Shown here piece by piece: positions 28,126 through 38,775 of a stretch of 64,000 nt of DNA (within the stretch, counting starts at the first letter, position 1; every line of letters starts with the position of its first letter). This DNA comes from Marinobacterium lacunae. Its GTDB lineage: Bacteria; Pseudomonadota; Gammaproteobacteria; Pseudomonadales; Balneatricaceae. Both the position numbers and the translations under genes were made by a program. The notes beneath the pieces were generated by a model. It made no database searches. It saw nothing but the letters and a program-made list of their open reading frames with translations, and was not told the DNA's origin. The DNA lies in contig NZ_JMQN01000018.1 in the NCBI RefSeq assembly GCF_000705555.1, positions 62,001 through 126,000 on the forward strand, in the 5' to 3' direction.

Positions 28126-28478
28126 CGGCGTGTCAATATCCAGAAAGCCAGCCAACCAAGCACTACCCCACCGATGTTAGAGAGGGCATCTTCCCAACTG
28201 AACGTCCGGTGGGGCTGAACCCAATGCTGTACCCACTCCAATACAGGCGCCACAAAAAGCAGCACTGCCCAAACACGCCACCCCAATTTCGAACAAAAAG
28301 CGACGCCAGCACAAAAAGCCAACGCCGAGAACGCTAACAGGTGCATCCACTTGTCTGACTGGTAGAACAGGTCAGGCGGTGACTGCGGCCTGAGCAGGCC
28401 ATACAGAATCGCCACCAGCACACACCAGAATAGAGTCTGCTGCAGTATAAAGGTCTTCGTGGGGGAAATCTGACGCAC
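28122..28478 (-). CDS. VanZ family protein
   Basis: A 118-residue protein with about four membrane helices and the small VanZ signature: SDKWMHLLAFSALAFCAGVA, then VLEWVQHWVQPHRTFSWEDA and NIGGVVLGWLAF. VanZ of enterococci gives low teicoplanin resistance; the function of most homologues is unknown. Such genes are often found in exopolysaccharide loci. It ends four bases inside the convergent ligase/polymerase gene and lies 33 bases downstream of no promoter that I can see. Confidence 0.8.
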   Translation of the reverse strand: MRQISPTKTFILQQTLFWCVLVAILYGLLRPQSPPDLFYQSDKWMHLLAFSALAFCAGVAFCSKLGWRVWAVLLFVAPVLEWVQHWVQPHRTFSWEDALSNIGGVVLGWLAFWILTRR

Positions 28479-28511
28479 TTGGCGGTTCCAATAAGCTATG
28501 TGAATTAAACC

Positions 28512-30278
28512 TTAAAAAGGCCATATAAAAGGAATCAGACCAATCGACACACTGCCTACCAACACGCTCATAGGTACGCCGATCTTGATGTAATCCGCAA
28601 ATCGGTAGCGCCCAGGACCAAATACCATCAGGTTAGTTTGATAGCCCAGAGGCGATATAAAACTCGCTGATGCCGCAAACATGACCGCGATAACAAAGGG
28701 CAAAAAGTTTACGCCCAACTGTTCAGCGACAGCCATAGCAACCGGGAACATCAACACCGCAGCCGCATTGTTAGTGATTACTTCAGTGAACACCGCAGTC
28801 AATACATACACGAATGCGAGCGCTACCCAAGGCGATAGCCCCTCTGCGAACAATAATGTATCGGCAATCGCTGTTGCAGCCCCCGTTACCGTCATAGCAT
28901 TACCAAGCGCGAATGAGGCTGCAATTACCACTAGCACCGGAAGATCGATATAACGGCGCGCCTTGCCAGCCGTTACACAGCGGCTGCCAATCATTGCGCC
29001 GGCGGCCAGAAATGCGGCTTCCATAATGGGCAGGAGCCCAATGGCACTGATCGCCACCATCGCCAGCAGTATGCCCAATGCCCAGGGCGCCTTGCGAAAA
29101 TCCGGCGGAGTAGAGTCGTTCAAAGCGCTGACCAACAGGAAGTCGCGCCGAAAACGGTACTGTTCGACAAACTGGTGACTCGCTTCCAACAACAGCGTAT
29201 CGCCCACCCTGAGTTCGATATCACCCAGTTTTCCCGGTATTCGATTGCCCTCGCGGGAGACCGACAGGATCACGGCGTTGAAACGGGTACGAAACCGCGA
29301 TTCGCGCACACTGACATTGAGTGCGGGAAACTCCGGGCCCAACACAACCTCGACAATGCATCTCTGGTGATTTTCGACGTCGAGCTTATGAATACTCCCG
29401 TTGGCAGGTTTGAGGCCTTGTATGCGTCGCAACTCACTCGCGCATTCGGGTGCACCGATGAAATAGAGCTTGTCGCCTGCGTTGAGCATACGGTCCGGTT
29501 CGGCTGCAGTAATCAGACGCCCTTGCCGATCTATTTCGGTTAAATAACCGTAAGTCAGACTACGCAGACCCGCTTGTGCGATCGTCCGCCCCACCAAGGG
29601 CCCATCAGGCTCTACCTCTACCTCCACCCCGTACTCTCGCACCTGCTCCAATTGTTCATCAACCCCGCCTCGAGCCGGCAACAGTCGATCGGACAACAAG
29701 AGCAGGAACGCCAGGCCAACCAGCAGCAGCGGAACGCCCAGCCAAGCCAACTCAAACAGGCCAAGGTGCATATCAGTTTCGGCCTGCAGCAGACCATCAA
29801 CCACCAGATTGGTGCTGGTGCCGATCAGCGTGCAGGTACCGCCCAGAATGGTGGCATAGCTCAGCGGCAGCAGCAGCTTGGATGCAGGAATGCGCAGGCG
29901 TTGCGCCCAGTCCTGAATGGCGGGAATAAACATCGCCACCACGGTGGTATTGTTCATAAAGGCGCTCAGTGCGCCGGTCGGCAGCAGCATTCGCCCCAGC
30001 GCCCCGCGCACGGAGCGGGGCTGGCCCAGCAAGCGCATGGCCACCCACTGCACTGCACCGGTCTCCTTCAGGCCAGCCGCTACCACATACAGTGTCGCAA
30101 TCGTTATCACGCCCGTATTGGCAAAGCCCGCCAGCGCCTCGGGCGGAGTGAGAATACCGCTAATCACCAAGAAGGCGAGCGCGGCCATCAAGATCAGATC
30201 GGCAGGTATTCTCGTGGCCGCAAGTGCAACAAGTACTGCGCCTACAGTACAAAGGGTAAGAATGGCATCCGTTTCCAA
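28512..30278 (-). CDS. SLC13/DASS-type anion permease with RCK_C domains
   Basis: A 588-residue transporter. The N-terminal transport half contains TGALSAFMNNTTVVAMFIPA and GGTCTLIGTSTNLVVDGLL, the SNT signature loops of the SLC13 family. About residues 200-380 form two cytosolic TrkA-C (RCK_C) domains. The C-terminal half repeats the transport fold (TEVITNNAAAVLMFPVAMAV, SFISPLGYQTNLMVFGPGRY). Members with this architecture include sodium/sulfate transporters. It starts 19 bases after manC, so it may be the last gene of the second RfaH-dependent operon. A sulfate-uptake role would suit a sulfated polymer, but this is inference. Confidence 0.85.
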   Translation of the reverse strand: METDAILTLCTVGAVLVALAATRIPADLILMAALAFLVISGILTPPEALAGFANTGVITIATLYVVAAGLKETGAVQWVAMRLLGQPRSVRGALGRMLLPTGALSAFMNNTTVVAMFIPAIQDWAQRLRIPASKLLLPLSYATILGGTCTLIGTSTNLVVDGLLQAETDMHLGLFELAWLGVPLLLVGLAFLLLLSDRLLPARGGVDEQLEQVREYGVEVEVEPDGPLVGRTIAQAGLRSLTYGYLTEIDRQGRLITAAEPDRMLNAGDKLYFIGAPECASELRRIQGLKPANGSIHKLDVENHQRCIVEVVLGPEFPALNVSVRESRFRTRFNAVILSVSREGNRIPGKLGDIELRVGDTLLLEASHQFVEQYRFRRDFLLVSALNDSTPPDFRKAPWALGILLAMVAISAIGLLPIMEAAFLAAGAMIGSRCVTAGKARRYIDLPVLVVIAASFALGNAMTVTGAATAIADTLLFAEGLSPWVALAFVYVLTAVFTEVITNNAAAVLMFPVAMAVAEQLGVNFLPFVIAVMFAASASFISPLGYQTNLMVFGPGRYRFADYIKIGVPMSVLVGSVSIGLIPFIWPF

Positions 30279-30297
30279 AGAAATGAGCTCCCGCTAC

Positions 30298-31707
30298 TCA
30301 AGCCCTGCCATATTTATCTTCCAGCCGCACGATATCGTCCTCTCCAAGATAGGAACCGGACTGCACCTCGATCAGCTCCAGCGGGATAACACCGGGGTTT
30401 TCCAAGGCGTGTACCTGGCCCACCGGGATATAGGTGGACTGGTTTTCGGTCACCAGATAGGTCTTGTCACCATTGGTCACCTTGGCGGTACCGCTGACCA
30501 CAATCCAGTGCTCGGCACGATGGTGGTGTTTCTGCACCGACAGTTTCGCACCCGGCTTCACGGTAATACGTTTGACCTGGTAACGCTTTCCATTGTCGAT
30601 GGAGTCATAGACACCCCAGGGACGATAGACTTCACGGTGGTTCAGATGCTCGCGACGCCCTTCGGCCTTCAACCGTTCAACTACCTTCTTTACATCCTGC
30701 ACCCGGTCCTTGTGCGCAACCAGAACGGCGTCCTTGGTTTCCACGATGACCAGGTCGTCGACACCAACCGTCGCCACCAGGCGGTTATCGGCATGGATGT
30801 AACTGTTGCGTGAGGAGTGGTTCAGAACATCGCCTTTCACCACATTGCCATCCACATCCTTGTCGCTAACATCCCACAGCGCCGACCAGGCGCCAATATC
30901 ACTCCAGCCAGCGTCCAGCGGCACTACCACTGCATCATCCGTCTTCTCCATCACGGCATAATCGATGGAGTCATCCGGGCAGGCGGCGAAGGCTTCAGCA
31001 TCCACACGGGTAAAGGTCATGTCCTGGCTCGCGTTGACCAACGACGCGCGACAGGCATCTAGGATATCGGGACGGAAGTAACCCAACTCCTCAAGATAGC
31101 GCCTGGCTTTGAACAGGAACATACCGCTGTTCCAAAGGTAGCGACCACTTTCCAGGTACTGTTGCGCTGTCGCTTCATCCGGCTTTTCGACGAAGCGACT
31201 CACCGTAAATCCGCCATCCGACAACGCATCACCCTGCTCGATATAGCCGTAGCCGGTTTCCGCATGGGTGGGCACTATGCCAAAGGTGACCAGTTTGCCC
31301 GCCTCAGCCTGGGGCAATGCCACCTGGATACTGCGGTGAAAGGCGTCTACATCGCGGATCAGGTGGTCGGCAGCCAGCACCAGCAGTACTGGATCATCCG
31401 ACTGCTCGATGGCCTGTAACGCTGCCAGCGCAATGGCTGGAGCGGTGTTGCGTCCTACCGGTTCCAGCAGGATATTGGCCTGCTCCATCCCCATCTGCCG
31501 TAGTTGCTCTGCTGCCAAAAAGCGGTGCTGCTCATTACAGATAAGGCAAGGTAGCGCAACATCCAAATCGGAAAGCCGATTCAGCGTTGCCTGCAGCATG
31601 GTGAGAGTTGCATCCGCCAGGGGCAGGAACTGCTTGGGATTCAGTTGGCGCGATAGGGGCCAGAGACGAGAGCCGTTGCCACCAGCCATAATGACGGGGT
31701 AAAGCAT
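30298..31707 (-). CDS. manC: Mannose-1-phosphate guanylyltransferase / mannose-6-phosphate isomerase
   Basis: A 469-residue bifunctional enzyme. The N-terminal nucleotidyltransferase has [20 protein letters not shown] and [15 protein letters not shown]. The C-terminal cupin isomerase domain has [20 protein letters not shown] and [16 protein letters not shown]. It makes GDP-mannose, the precursor used by Gmd and Fcl (encoded upstream in the same operon) to give GDP-fucose, and by any mannosyltransferases. No phosphomannomutase (manB) gene is in the window, so that step must be supplied elsewhere. Confidence 0.95.
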   Translation of the reverse strand: MLYPVIMAGGNGSRLWPLSRQLNPKQFLPLADATLTMLQATLNRLSDLDVALPCLICNEQHRFLAAEQLRQMGMEQANILLEPVGRNTAPAIALAALQAIEQSDDPVLLVLAADHLIRDVDAFHRSIQVALPQAEAGKLVTFGIVPTHAETGYGYIEQGDALSDGGFTVSRFVEKPDEATAQQYLESGRYLWNSGMFLFKARRYLEELGYFRPDILDACRASLVNASQDMTFTRVDAEAFAACPDDSIDYAVMEKTDDAVVVPLDAGWSDIGAWSALWDVSDKDVDGNVVKGDVLNHSSRNSYIHADNRLVATVGVDDLVIVETKDAVLVAHKDRVQDVKKVVERLKAEGRREHLNHREVYRPWGVYDSIDNGKRYQVKRITVKPGAKLSVQKHHHRAEHWIVVSGTAKVTNGDKTYLVTENQSTYIPVGQVHALENPGVIPLELIEVQSGSYLGEDDIVRLEDKYGRA

Positions 31708-31731
31708 AAAATTGATTCCTGTATAGTTTTA

Positions 31732-32199
31732 TCAGAGAGCCGCTAAATAGGCGCGGCTGTTCTCATGTACACGTGCCTCTTGACGCATTTCATCAGGATG
31801 CCACCAACGATAGGCGCTGTGTTGCTGGTGAGGAGGCTCCAGATCTTTGCATGCATCCAGCCTCAGGTGGTAACCGAGCACCACATAATGGGTCGAAGGG
31901 GAGCCCGCGTCGTACCCAAACATGCTATCTGGATAAAAATGTTCGTACACGCCCAACAGGCGGGCCTCTTTGCGCTCAGAGGCTAGGCCTAATTCGGTTT
32001 GGGTGAGTCGTCTGAACGCGTCATCCAGCGTCTCGCTCTTGAGAATGCGGCCACCCGGTACGAACCAGAACCCTTGTGCCGGACGGTTTGTTCTCTGCCC
32101 CAGAAGGATATAACTATCGGCACGCTCCACTACCAAATCGATCGAAACCAAAGGGGTAACGGAGACGACTGTTTTAAAGGTTTCCGTGTCGATCCACAT
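31732..32199 (-). CDS. gmm: GDP-mannose mannosyl hydrolase (Nudix, WcaH/Gmm)
   Basis: A 155-residue Nudix protein. It has the Gmm features TPLVSIDLVVERADSYILLG, RTNRPAQGFWFVPGGRI and a modified Nudix box (KSETLDDAFRRLTQTELGL) that lacks one of the usual Glu pairs, as in GDP-mannose hydrolases. It hydrolyses GDP-mannose or GDP-glucose to GDP and sugar and may trim the sugar-nucleotide pool. The ATG at 32199 lies 26 bases inside the end of wcaI; earlier in-frame starts would add an unrelated N terminus. The gene order fcl-wcaI-gmm is that of the colanic acid cluster. Confidence 0.88.
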   Translation of the reverse strand: MWIDTETFKTVVSVTPLVSIDLVVERADSYILLGQRTNRPAQGFWFVPGGRILKSETLDDAFRRLTQTELGLASERKEARLLGVYEHFYPDSMFGYDAGSPSTHYVVLGYHLRLDACKDLEPPHQQHSAYRWWHPDEMRQEARVHENSRAYLAAL

Positions 32200-33436
32200 A
32201 TTCAGTTTCGCAAGAGCAAGGCTGTGGACTGAACACTGCAACAAAGCGAGCAAGGAGTACATCCTTGTCGAGATAATCCCGAGCGTAATCGGCAGCAACT
32301 GTATTTGGCACAGGCTTAGACAGTGACCGCTCAATTCCAGACACCAAAGCATCAACCGATTCAGGCTCAGTACACTCCGCTATCCCCGGATATTGAGTGC
32401 ATAGCATCCCCAGCGTTGTATCCGGATCTGCCGTAATCACTGTGTTGCCCCCAACGGCCAGTATGTTAGTCAATTTGGAGGGTAGTACAGCATCCGCCGC
32501 ACCGCGTTTCTGTACTACCAAGTGGCAATCCGCCGATGCCAACAGGGAAGGCAGGAGTTCGTAGGGCTGAAGTGGTGCAAAGGTTAAGTTCGTCAATTCA
32601 AGGTGACTTGCCAGGTTAATCAGGCGTTGCTTTGCAGCACCATCGCCCACCATAAGAAAGTGCAGATCATCCCGTTTATTCAGTCGATGAGCAGCTTCGA
32701 TGACTGATTCAAGCCCCTGTTTCTCCCCCATATTTCCCGAATACAGCACCACTCGCTTGGCAGGATCGACGCCCAAGTTTTTCAGCAGTTGGGCATTTTT
32801 CTCCACACCACAAAACCGGGATACCTCCGACCAATTGGGGAAGAACAGCAGCTTGCTCTCCTCCACCCCTTTCTGGCGGGCGCGCTTGAGCATCCCCTCA
32901 GAAATGGTGGAAACCCGTTCAAACCGGTTCAGCAACCAGCGCTCGACAACGAAGGCGATCCCTTTCAAACGGCCGCCTTTCGCCAGTGCCAACCCAAAGA
33001 GCGCATCGACCTCGTAGTCCTGAATATGGACCACGCGTTGCGCTCCGGTTAGCTTCCCTAACAGCAAGGTTGGCAATGAGCAGAACAGCGTCGGTACTAC
33101 TTGAATCACCAGATCCGGCTTCCACCGCCACTGTCCCAATACAGGGAATAGGGAACTGAAAGCAAAACTAGCCAAGTGCAAAACACGTTTAAACGAGGAG
33201 GGGCTGGACGGCACGTAGAGAGGGCAACGCGTTACGCGAACGCGCTCTTCCATCAACGTTTGATATTGCCAGGTCGAATATTCAGGGCCAACTTTCCATT
33301 CAGGATAATAAGGAGGTGCGGTCACTACCCGCACCTCGTGCCCCTGCTGGGCCAGCCAGTGAGCCATCTCACCAGAGTATTTCCCAATACCTGTAAGTTC
33401 AGGACTGTAGTTGATCCCGTAAAGCAGAATCTTCAT
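32174..33436 (-). CDS. wcaI: WcaI family glycosyltransferase (GT4)
   Basis: A 420-residue GT-B glycosyltransferase. The N terminus has LLYGINYSPELTGIGKYSGE, the WcaI hallmark. The C-terminal donor domain has VVLYSGNMGEKQGLESVIEA and LVVQKRGAADAVLPSKLTNI. In E. coli it transfers fucose or another sugar to the colanic acid repeat; here the acceptor and donor are unknown. The ATG at 33436 shares its first base with the fcl stop (TGATG), so translation is coupled. Confidence 0.88.
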   Translation of the reverse strand: MKILLYGINYSPELTGIGKYSGEMAHWLAQQGHEVRVVTAPPYYPEWKVGPEYSTWQYQTLMEERVRVTRCPLYVPSSPSSFKRVLHLASFAFSSLFPVLGQWRWKPDLVIQVVPTLFCSLPTLLLGKLTGAQRVVHIQDYEVDALFGLALAKGGRLKGIAFVVERWLLNRFERVSTISEGMLKRARQKGVEESKLLFFPNWSEVSRFCGVEKNAQLLKNLGVDPAKRVVLYSGNMGEKQGLESVIEAAHRLNKRDDLHFLMVGDGAAKQRLINLASHLELTNLTFAPLQPYELLPSLLASADCHLVVQKRGAADAVLPSKLTNILAVGGNTVITADPDTTLGMLCTQYPGIAECTEPESVDALVSGIERSLSKPVPNTVAADYARDYLDKDVLLARFVAVFSPQPCSCETEYVDRHGNL

Positions 33437-34401
33437 CAACCCATCCGCGCATCATCAACATGGGTCATGAACCACTCATAGGTGCTGCGCAAACCGGCCT
33501 CCAAGCCAATCGAGGCCTGCCAACCTAGAGAAGCCAAGCGTGACACATCCATGAGTTTGCGGGGCGTGCCATCGGGTTTAGTGGTATCGAAACGCAGCGA
33601 ACCTTTAAACCCCGTGACTTTCGCCAACGTTTCTGCCAACTCACGGATAGTACAATCAATGCCGGTGCCGACATTGATATGGGATAGCATCGGTTGGGTA
33701 TTGGCCTGATAGAGCGCTTCATCCAACTCCATCACATGAACCGAGGCTGCAGCCATATCATCCACATGCAGGAACTCGCGCATCGGCGTGCCTGTCCCCC
33801 AGATGACAACCTCATCCTGCCCAGCTAGTACCGCTTCGTGGAAACGGCGCATCATGGCGGGAATCACATGACTGTTTTCCGGATGAAAATTATCGTTGGG
33901 ACCATACAGGTTGGTCGGCATCACACTGCGATAATCCCTGCCATATTGGCGGTTATAACTTTCACACAGCTTGATACCGGCGATCTTGGCGATGGCATAG
34001 GGTTCATTGGTGGGTTCCAACACTCCCGTCAGTAACGCGTCCTCCCGCATAGGCTGTTCCGCGTGTTTGGGGTAGATACATGAAGACCCCAAAAACAGCA
34101 GCTTCTGCACACCACTCATATGAGCTGCGTGAATTATATTGGCCTCGATCATCAGGTTTTCATAGATGAACTGTGCCGGATATACGTTATTCGCTTGAAT
34201 GCCACCGACTTTCGCGGCGGCCAGGTAAACTTGATCGATCTCGTTATCTCGGAAGTACTTCTGGACCGCTTCCTGATCTAACAGATCAAGCTCCTCTCGT
34301 GCCGCGGTCAGGATATGGCTATAACCTTTGGCCTCGAGCTGGCGGACAATGGCCGAACCGACCATACCTTTGTGGCCAGCGACAAAAACAGTGCGTTGCA
34401 T
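33436..34401 (-). CDS. fcl: GDP-L-fucose synthase
   Basis: A 321-residue short-chain dehydrogenase-fold epimerase/reductase. The NADPH-binding motif [14 protein letters not shown], the catalytic YAIAKIAG (YxxxK) and [19 protein letters not shown] are all typical of Fcl/WcaG. It converts GDP-4-keto-6-deoxymannose to GDP-L-fucose. It follows gmd in the operon (20 bases apart). Together with ManC the pathway from mannose-6-phosphate is complete except for phosphomannomutase. Confidence 0.96.
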   Translation of the reverse strand: MQRTVFVAGHKGMVGSAIVRQLEAKGYSHILTAAREELDLLDQEAVQKYFRDNEIDQVYLAAAKVGGIQANNVYPAQFIYENLMIEANIIHAAHMSGVQKLLFLGSSCIYPKHAEQPMREDALLTGVLEPTNEPYAIAKIAGIKLCESYNRQYGRDYRSVMPTNLYGPNDNFHPENSHVIPAMMRRFHEAVLAGQDEVVIWGTGTPMREFLHVDDMAAASVHVMELDEALYQANTQPMLSHINVGTGIDCTIRELAETLAKVTGFKGSLRFDTTKPDGTPRKLMDVSRLASLGWQASIGLEAGLRSTYEWFMTHVDDARMG

Positions 34402-34421
34402 CGATGGGCGCCTTACTTATC

Positions 34422-35543
34422 TCAATTTTCAACCGAAACCGGTACATCATGCCCATGCTGCTTTAGCAACGCATGACGCTTAGCTACTTTAAGGTCTTCC
34501 TGAACCATCTCGGCGCACATCTCCTGCACTGTGATTTCAGGCACCCAGCCCAACTTCTCCTTTGCATTGGAGGGGTCGCCGAGTAGGGTTTCAACCTCTG
34601 CTGGCCTGAAATAACGCGGATCGACACGAACGATAACATCGCCAACCTTAAGCGCTGGGGCACTGTCCCCTTCAATAGCGTCAACAACCGCGACCTCATC
34701 AACACCGGCACCCTCGAAACGTAAACTGATACCAAGCTCCGCTGCTGACCAGGTTATAAATTCACGCACCGAATACTGCACGCCTGTTGCAATAACAAAA
34801 TCCTCCGGCTGGTCCTGCTGCAACATCAACCACTGCATTCGGACATAGTCCTTTGCATGCCCCCAGTCTCGCAAAGCATCCATATTGCCCATATAAAGGC
34901 AGCTTTCCAGCCCCTGAGCGATATTAGCCAGCCCCCGTGTAACCTTGCGGGTGACGAAAGTTTCCCCTCGGCGTGGAGATTCATGGTTGAACAGAATACC
35001 GTTACAGGCATACATCCCGTACGCCTCACGGTAGTTAACGGTGATCCAGTAGGCGTAAAGCTTCGCTACTGCATAAGGGGACCGTGGATAGAAGGGAGTC
35101 GTTTCCTTTTGTGGTATCTCCTGCACCAAACCATACAGCTCAGAAGTCGAAGCCTGATAAAAGCGGGTTTTCTTTTCCAGCCCCAATAAACGAATCGCTT
35201 CCAACAGACGCAACGTACCCATGGCGTCTACATCTGCCGTGTACTCCGGAGACTCAAAGCTCACTGCCACATGTGACTGCGCTCCAAGGTTATAAACCTC
35301 GTCCGGCTGTACTTCCTGCAGAATACGGGTCAGGTTGGATGAATCAGTTAGATCCCCGTAGTGAAGGATAAAGTTTTGGTTATCGACATGGGGGTCCTGA
35401 TAAATATGATCTACACGCTGTGTATTAAACGATGAAGCTCTGCGTTTGATACCGTGAACCTCGTAGCCCTTTGCGAGCAAAAATTCCGCAAGATAGGAGC
35501 CATCCTGGCCTGTAATACCTGTAATGAGTGCGCGTTTTTGCAT
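34422..35543 (-). CDS. gmd: GDP-mannose 4,6-dehydratase
   Basis: A 373-residue SDR enzyme. It has [19 protein letters not shown] at the N terminus, [20 protein letters not shown] (catalytic YxxxK), and [20 protein letters not shown]. It makes GDP-4-keto-6-deoxy-D-mannose, the substrate of Fcl encoded next. Base composition falls toward its upstream end, where the AT-rich variable cassette begins (about 35.6 kb). I chose ATG 35543, which gives the family N terminus. Confidence 0.96.
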   Translation of the reverse strand: MQKRALITGITGQDGSYLAEFLLAKGYEVHGIKRRASSFNTQRVDHIYQDPHVDNQNFILHYGDLTDSSNLTRILQEVQPDEVYNLGAQSHVAVSFESPEYTADVDAMGTLRLLEAIRLLGLEKKTRFYQASTSELYGLVQEIPQKETTPFYPRSPYAVAKLYAYWITVNYREAYGMYACNGILFNHESPRRGETFVTRKVTRGLANIAQGLESCLYMGNMDALRDWGHAKDYVRMQWLMLQQDQPEDFVIATGVQYSVREFITWSAAELGISLRFEGAGVDEVAVVDAIEGDSAPALKVGDVIVRVDPRYFRPAEVETLLGDPSNAKEKLGWVPEITVQEMCAEMVQEDLKVAKRHALLKQHGHDVPVSVEN

Positions 35544-35606
35544 CTTTAACTCCAACGAATAAAACATATAGATATAAAATTCATTAAACCAATATCACCT
35601 TTTCGA

Positions 35607-36752
35607 TTATCCATGAGCACTGCGCCTCCTTAATTTCGAGGTGAAAAAATAATCACGAACCCTAATATAATGTTGATCGATAGTATAATATAGAAAAGCC
35701 GCCACTATATTACACACCATATAGATCATAAAAAAATAATATATATTTAATTCATCAAAATAACCAAACCCAAAGAATATTGATATTATAGTAAAATGTG
35801 TCAAATATAAAGAATATGATATCTTGCCAATAAAAACTGAAAACGAAGAAAAAAATCCGCTCTCAAAAGCCCCATTAGGCATTGTTATAAACAAAACAAA
35901 AAACAAAGAAAAAACCACCACATTAATAAAATCATAAGGATTAATAATTCCAAAAGCAGGACTCAAATACATATGAAGAATACGCATAAAAAAGAGCATA
36001 AAAGCGAAAACAAAAATGGAATAAAAGCCACCACTCCAAAAAACTTGAAAACTATTTTTATTAAAATAAAAAATTTGTGCAATTAGTGCACCTAGTAACC
36101 ATATAAACGTCAAGTTATGCCCTATGCCACTAATCAAGTTAAATGAAAAAACAATCAAAGAAAAATAAAACACCCCCCCCTTAAACGACACCAAACGAGG
36201 CGGACTTTTTTTTACAAAAATAATACTAAATAAAAATCCATATGCGATATAAATCCACCACTCAACCGCTACAGTCCATAACGGGCGAGCACTTCCATAA
36301 GGCTTAAGCCTTAACCAATCCACCCCCAGCAATTGAGAGAAAAATTCGGATATTACATTTTGCTGAAGCATAAGAAAGCTACCGATAAAGTTCTGAACAG
36401 TAGAGTTCTCAGTAACCTTTTCGGGCCTATTGAGACCAATACTTTCACAATATATATCGATTGCAAAACAAATAATAACAACTGGAATATACAACGTAAA
36501 TATACGAAAAAATCGTCTCGATATATATTCCCTCATAGAAAATCCATGTTCGAGCGCTGAACTCAATGTGCTCAAATGAATTAAAAAACCCGATATCACA
36601 AAAAAAACGACCACACCAAAAGAGCCTATATAGACACCTTTGTAACCATAGCTAGTTAGCATATGCTCAAGCAAAACAGCCTGCGCAGCAAGCCCCCGAA
36701 GAAAATCAAGTCGAAAACTAAGCTTTTCACTTATAAGTAAGTTGGCCGCCAT
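35607..36752 (-). CDS. Acyltransferase 3 family protein (OafA-like)
   Basis: A 381-residue polytopic membrane protein of the acyltransferase-3 family. It has RLDFLRGLAAQAVLLEHMLT with the catalytic His near the N terminus, VVFFVISGFLIHLS, and about ten helices ending KISYSLYLTHFTIISIFFGF. Such proteins O-acetylate or otherwise acylate surface sugars from the periplasmic side. It is the last gene of the AT-rich cassette A and is strongly AT-rich compared with gmd beside it, consistent with horizontal acquisition. Confidence 0.85.
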   Translation of the reverse strand: MAANLLISEKLSFRLDFLRGLAAQAVLLEHMLTSYGYKGVYIGSFGVVVFFVISGFLIHLSTLSSALEHGFSMREYISRRFFRIFTLYIPVVIICFAIDIYCESIGLNRPEKVTENSTVQNFIGSFLMLQQNVISEFFSQLLGVDWLRLKPYGSARPLWTVAVEWWIYIAYGFLFSIIFVKKSPPRLVSFKGGVFYFSLIVFSFNLISGIGHNLTFIWLLGALIAQIFYFNKNSFQVFWSGGFYSIFVFAFMLFFMRILHMYLSPAFGIINPYDFINVVVFSLFFVLFITMPNGAFESGFFSSFSVFIGKISYSLYLTHFTIISIFFGFGYFDELNIYYFFMIYMVCNIVAAFLYYTIDQHYIRVRDYFFTSKLRRRSAHG

Positions 36753-36838
36753 AATTAAAATTACTCTACGTAATATATCAATGTAATTTGTATTTCCAAT
36801 GAAGAACAGTCATAACTCGCAAAATAAAAATATATCTG

Positions 36839-38143
36839 CTAAACCCCATATCTCTTCCAAAAAATCAATGTATTAAACCCCATGATTCGGTTAACTTGAT
36901 ACACTCCCATCAAGTTTTGTAACGATACTGCAACTGCGGTGGAAATAGCGCCACCGAGCAATCCATATAGAGGTATGAGTAGCAATCCAAAACCCACCCC
37001 CAATACGGAGCCCCAAAAAACATTTTTACGCAATTGCCTCTCATGACCAGTCATACTTAAAAGATAACCAACTGATCCTGTTGCCACATTGATGAACTGC
37101 CCTACGGCCAATATAACTAATGCTGTTGACGCAGATCGAAAATCATCACCAAAAAGACTCATCAGCCATGACGGAAACATAAAAATGAAAATCAATATAG
37201 GTATTGATGTTGCAAGCATTAGACGTACTGACCATATCGAAACCTCTCTCACTCCGGATAAATCTCCTTCCGCGTATAACGAAGCATATTTAGGAGCTAC
37301 TATTGCATTAACACCAACTAATACAAAACTTGTTAGCATCGCTGTGCGTTGAGCAGCAGAAAACAATGCTACTGATTCTACGTCAGCCCATACCCCTAAC
37401 ATAATTTGAGAAGACCATTGGGTACATTGAGATAGGATTACAACTCCCCACAATGTATAACTACTACTCCATAGTTTATTTATCGGGCGTGCTTCAATTT
37501 CAAAAAAATTCGGTACAGATTTCAACCACCAAAAAGACCCTATTAACAATGACAACACACAACCAACCATAAACAATACTGCTGTTTCTCTAGCAGTGCT
37601 TACAGAAACTAAAAGAAAACCTATCAAAACCAAAGAAGGAGCTATTAAGTTAATAGTTACTATAGACTTTGCTACCTTTTTTAGCCCCTGAAGAGCGTGC
37701 GCATGAATTGTATACAATGAGACAATCGGAATTGTCCACAAAAGAATAACAAATAAATCGTCAGTGATACTTTCTTTAAAAATAAATTTATATATGTACT
37801 CACGAAATTGCCAAACGAAAAGCATCAGAATAATACAAAATAACAAACACCATTCTATGGATTTTTTATACACTCCCTTCATAAGCTGAAAGTCACTTCT
37901 TGCGTTAGCAGCTCCAACAAAGCGAACCAAGCTTTGATCTAGCCCAAAACAGCCAATAGATGACAGAACGGATACAAGAGAAAACCCCAGAAAAAAAATC
38001 CCAGACTCCGTAGGGCCTAAGCCTCTCGAAATAAATAAGCTCATTAAAAAGGCACTACCAGCAGATAATATTCTGATAGCGAACCCAAGCATACCCGAAA
38101 AAATTATTTCTCTAGCATGAAAACTTGATAGAATTTTCGTCAT
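36839..38143 (-). CDS. wzx: Wzx-type oligosaccharide flippase
   Basis: A 434-residue MATE/PST-fold membrane protein with about 12 helices. The N-terminal segment (ILSAGSAFLMSLFISRGLGP) and ESGIFFLGFSLVSVLSSIG are typical of polysaccharide translocases. It would flip the undecaprenyl-linked repeat unit across the inner membrane. It is in AT-rich cassette A with a presumed Wzy (40408). A second, ABC-type export protein is in cassette B. Confidence 0.88.
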   Translation of the reverse strand: MTKILSSFHAREIIFSGMLGFAIRILSAGSAFLMSLFISRGLGPTESGIFFLGFSLVSVLSSIGCFGLDQSLVRFVGAANARSDFQLMKGVYKKSIEWCLLFCIILMLFVWQFREYIYKFIFKESITDDLFVILLWTIPIVSLYTIHAHALQGLKKVAKSIVTINLIAPSLVLIGFLLVSVSTARETAVLFMVGCVLSLLIGSFWWLKSVPNFFEIEARPINKLWSSSYTLWGVVILSQCTQWSSQIMLGVWADVESVALFSAAQRTAMLTSFVLVGVNAIVAPKYASLYAEGDLSGVREVSIWSVRLMLATSIPILIFIFMFPSWLMSLFGDDFRSASTALVILAVGQFINVATGSVGYLLSMTGHERQLRKNVFWGSVLGVGFGLLLIPLYGLLGGAISTAVAVSLQNLMGVYQVNRIMGFNTLIFWKRYGV

Positions 38144-38215
38144 AAACTAAGAAGCTATTAACCGAAGGGATAATTTTCGTCATCATAAGAGCAATAATAA
38201 ATTTTATCAATATGT

Positions 38216-38761
38216 TCAGATTCGATCTTTTAAATATCTAGCTGGACTTCCCACATATATTGAATTTCCTTTGAGGTCTGAAAAAACACTACTCCTTGCG
38301 CCAACTACAACATTATCTTCGACACTAATACCAGGAGCAACAAATACATCGGTAGCTAACCATACATGATTCCCTATAAAAATATTTTTTGAAAAAATAT
38401 CAAAATTATCTGAATTATAATCATGAGAACCCGAGCACAAATAACACTTCTGAGATATTACTGAATTTTCACCAATAACAATATTTCCAAGCGTATATAA
38501 ACTTACACCATCACCAACCCAAGAATAGTTACCAACCTTCAACTTCCAAGGGTAAGTAATATCTACTGAGGGCCTAAATTTAACTCCTTTTCCGATTTTG
38601 GCACCGAACATTCTTAATATAAAGTTCCTCCACCCATACATAAACTGTGGAGACAACTTAAATAGGCTACCCTGAACTAGCCACCAAACTTGACAAAAAA
38701 TGGCTGAACGCCCTCTAAACCCTTCAGGGACTATAAATTTACTCAGATTTTGAGTTTTCAT
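38216..38761 (-). CDS. WcaF-type sugar O-acetyltransferase (hexapeptide repeat)
   Basis: A 181-residue left-handed beta-helix protein. Hexapeptide repeats run from about residue 60 to 165 (VGNYSWVGDGVSLYTLGNIV, IFIGNHVWLATDVFVAPG). The N-terminal helices (FILRMFGAKIGKGVKFRPSV) resemble WcaF-type colanic acid acetyltransferases. The active-site His would be in CSGSHDYNSDNF. It probably acetylates a sugar of the repeat unit from acetyl-CoA in the cytoplasm. Confidence 0.85.
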   Translation of the reverse strand: MKTQNLSKFIVPEGFRGRSAIFCQVWWLVQGSLFKLSPQFMYGWRNFILRMFGAKIGKGVKFRPSVDITYPWKLKVGNYSWVGDGVSLYTLGNIVIGENSVISQKCYLCSGSHDYNSDNFDIFSKNIFIGNHVWLATDVFVAPGISVEDNVVVGARSSVFSDLKGNSIYVGSPARYLKDRI

Positions 38762-38775
38762 TTTTTGTCAGCCTT

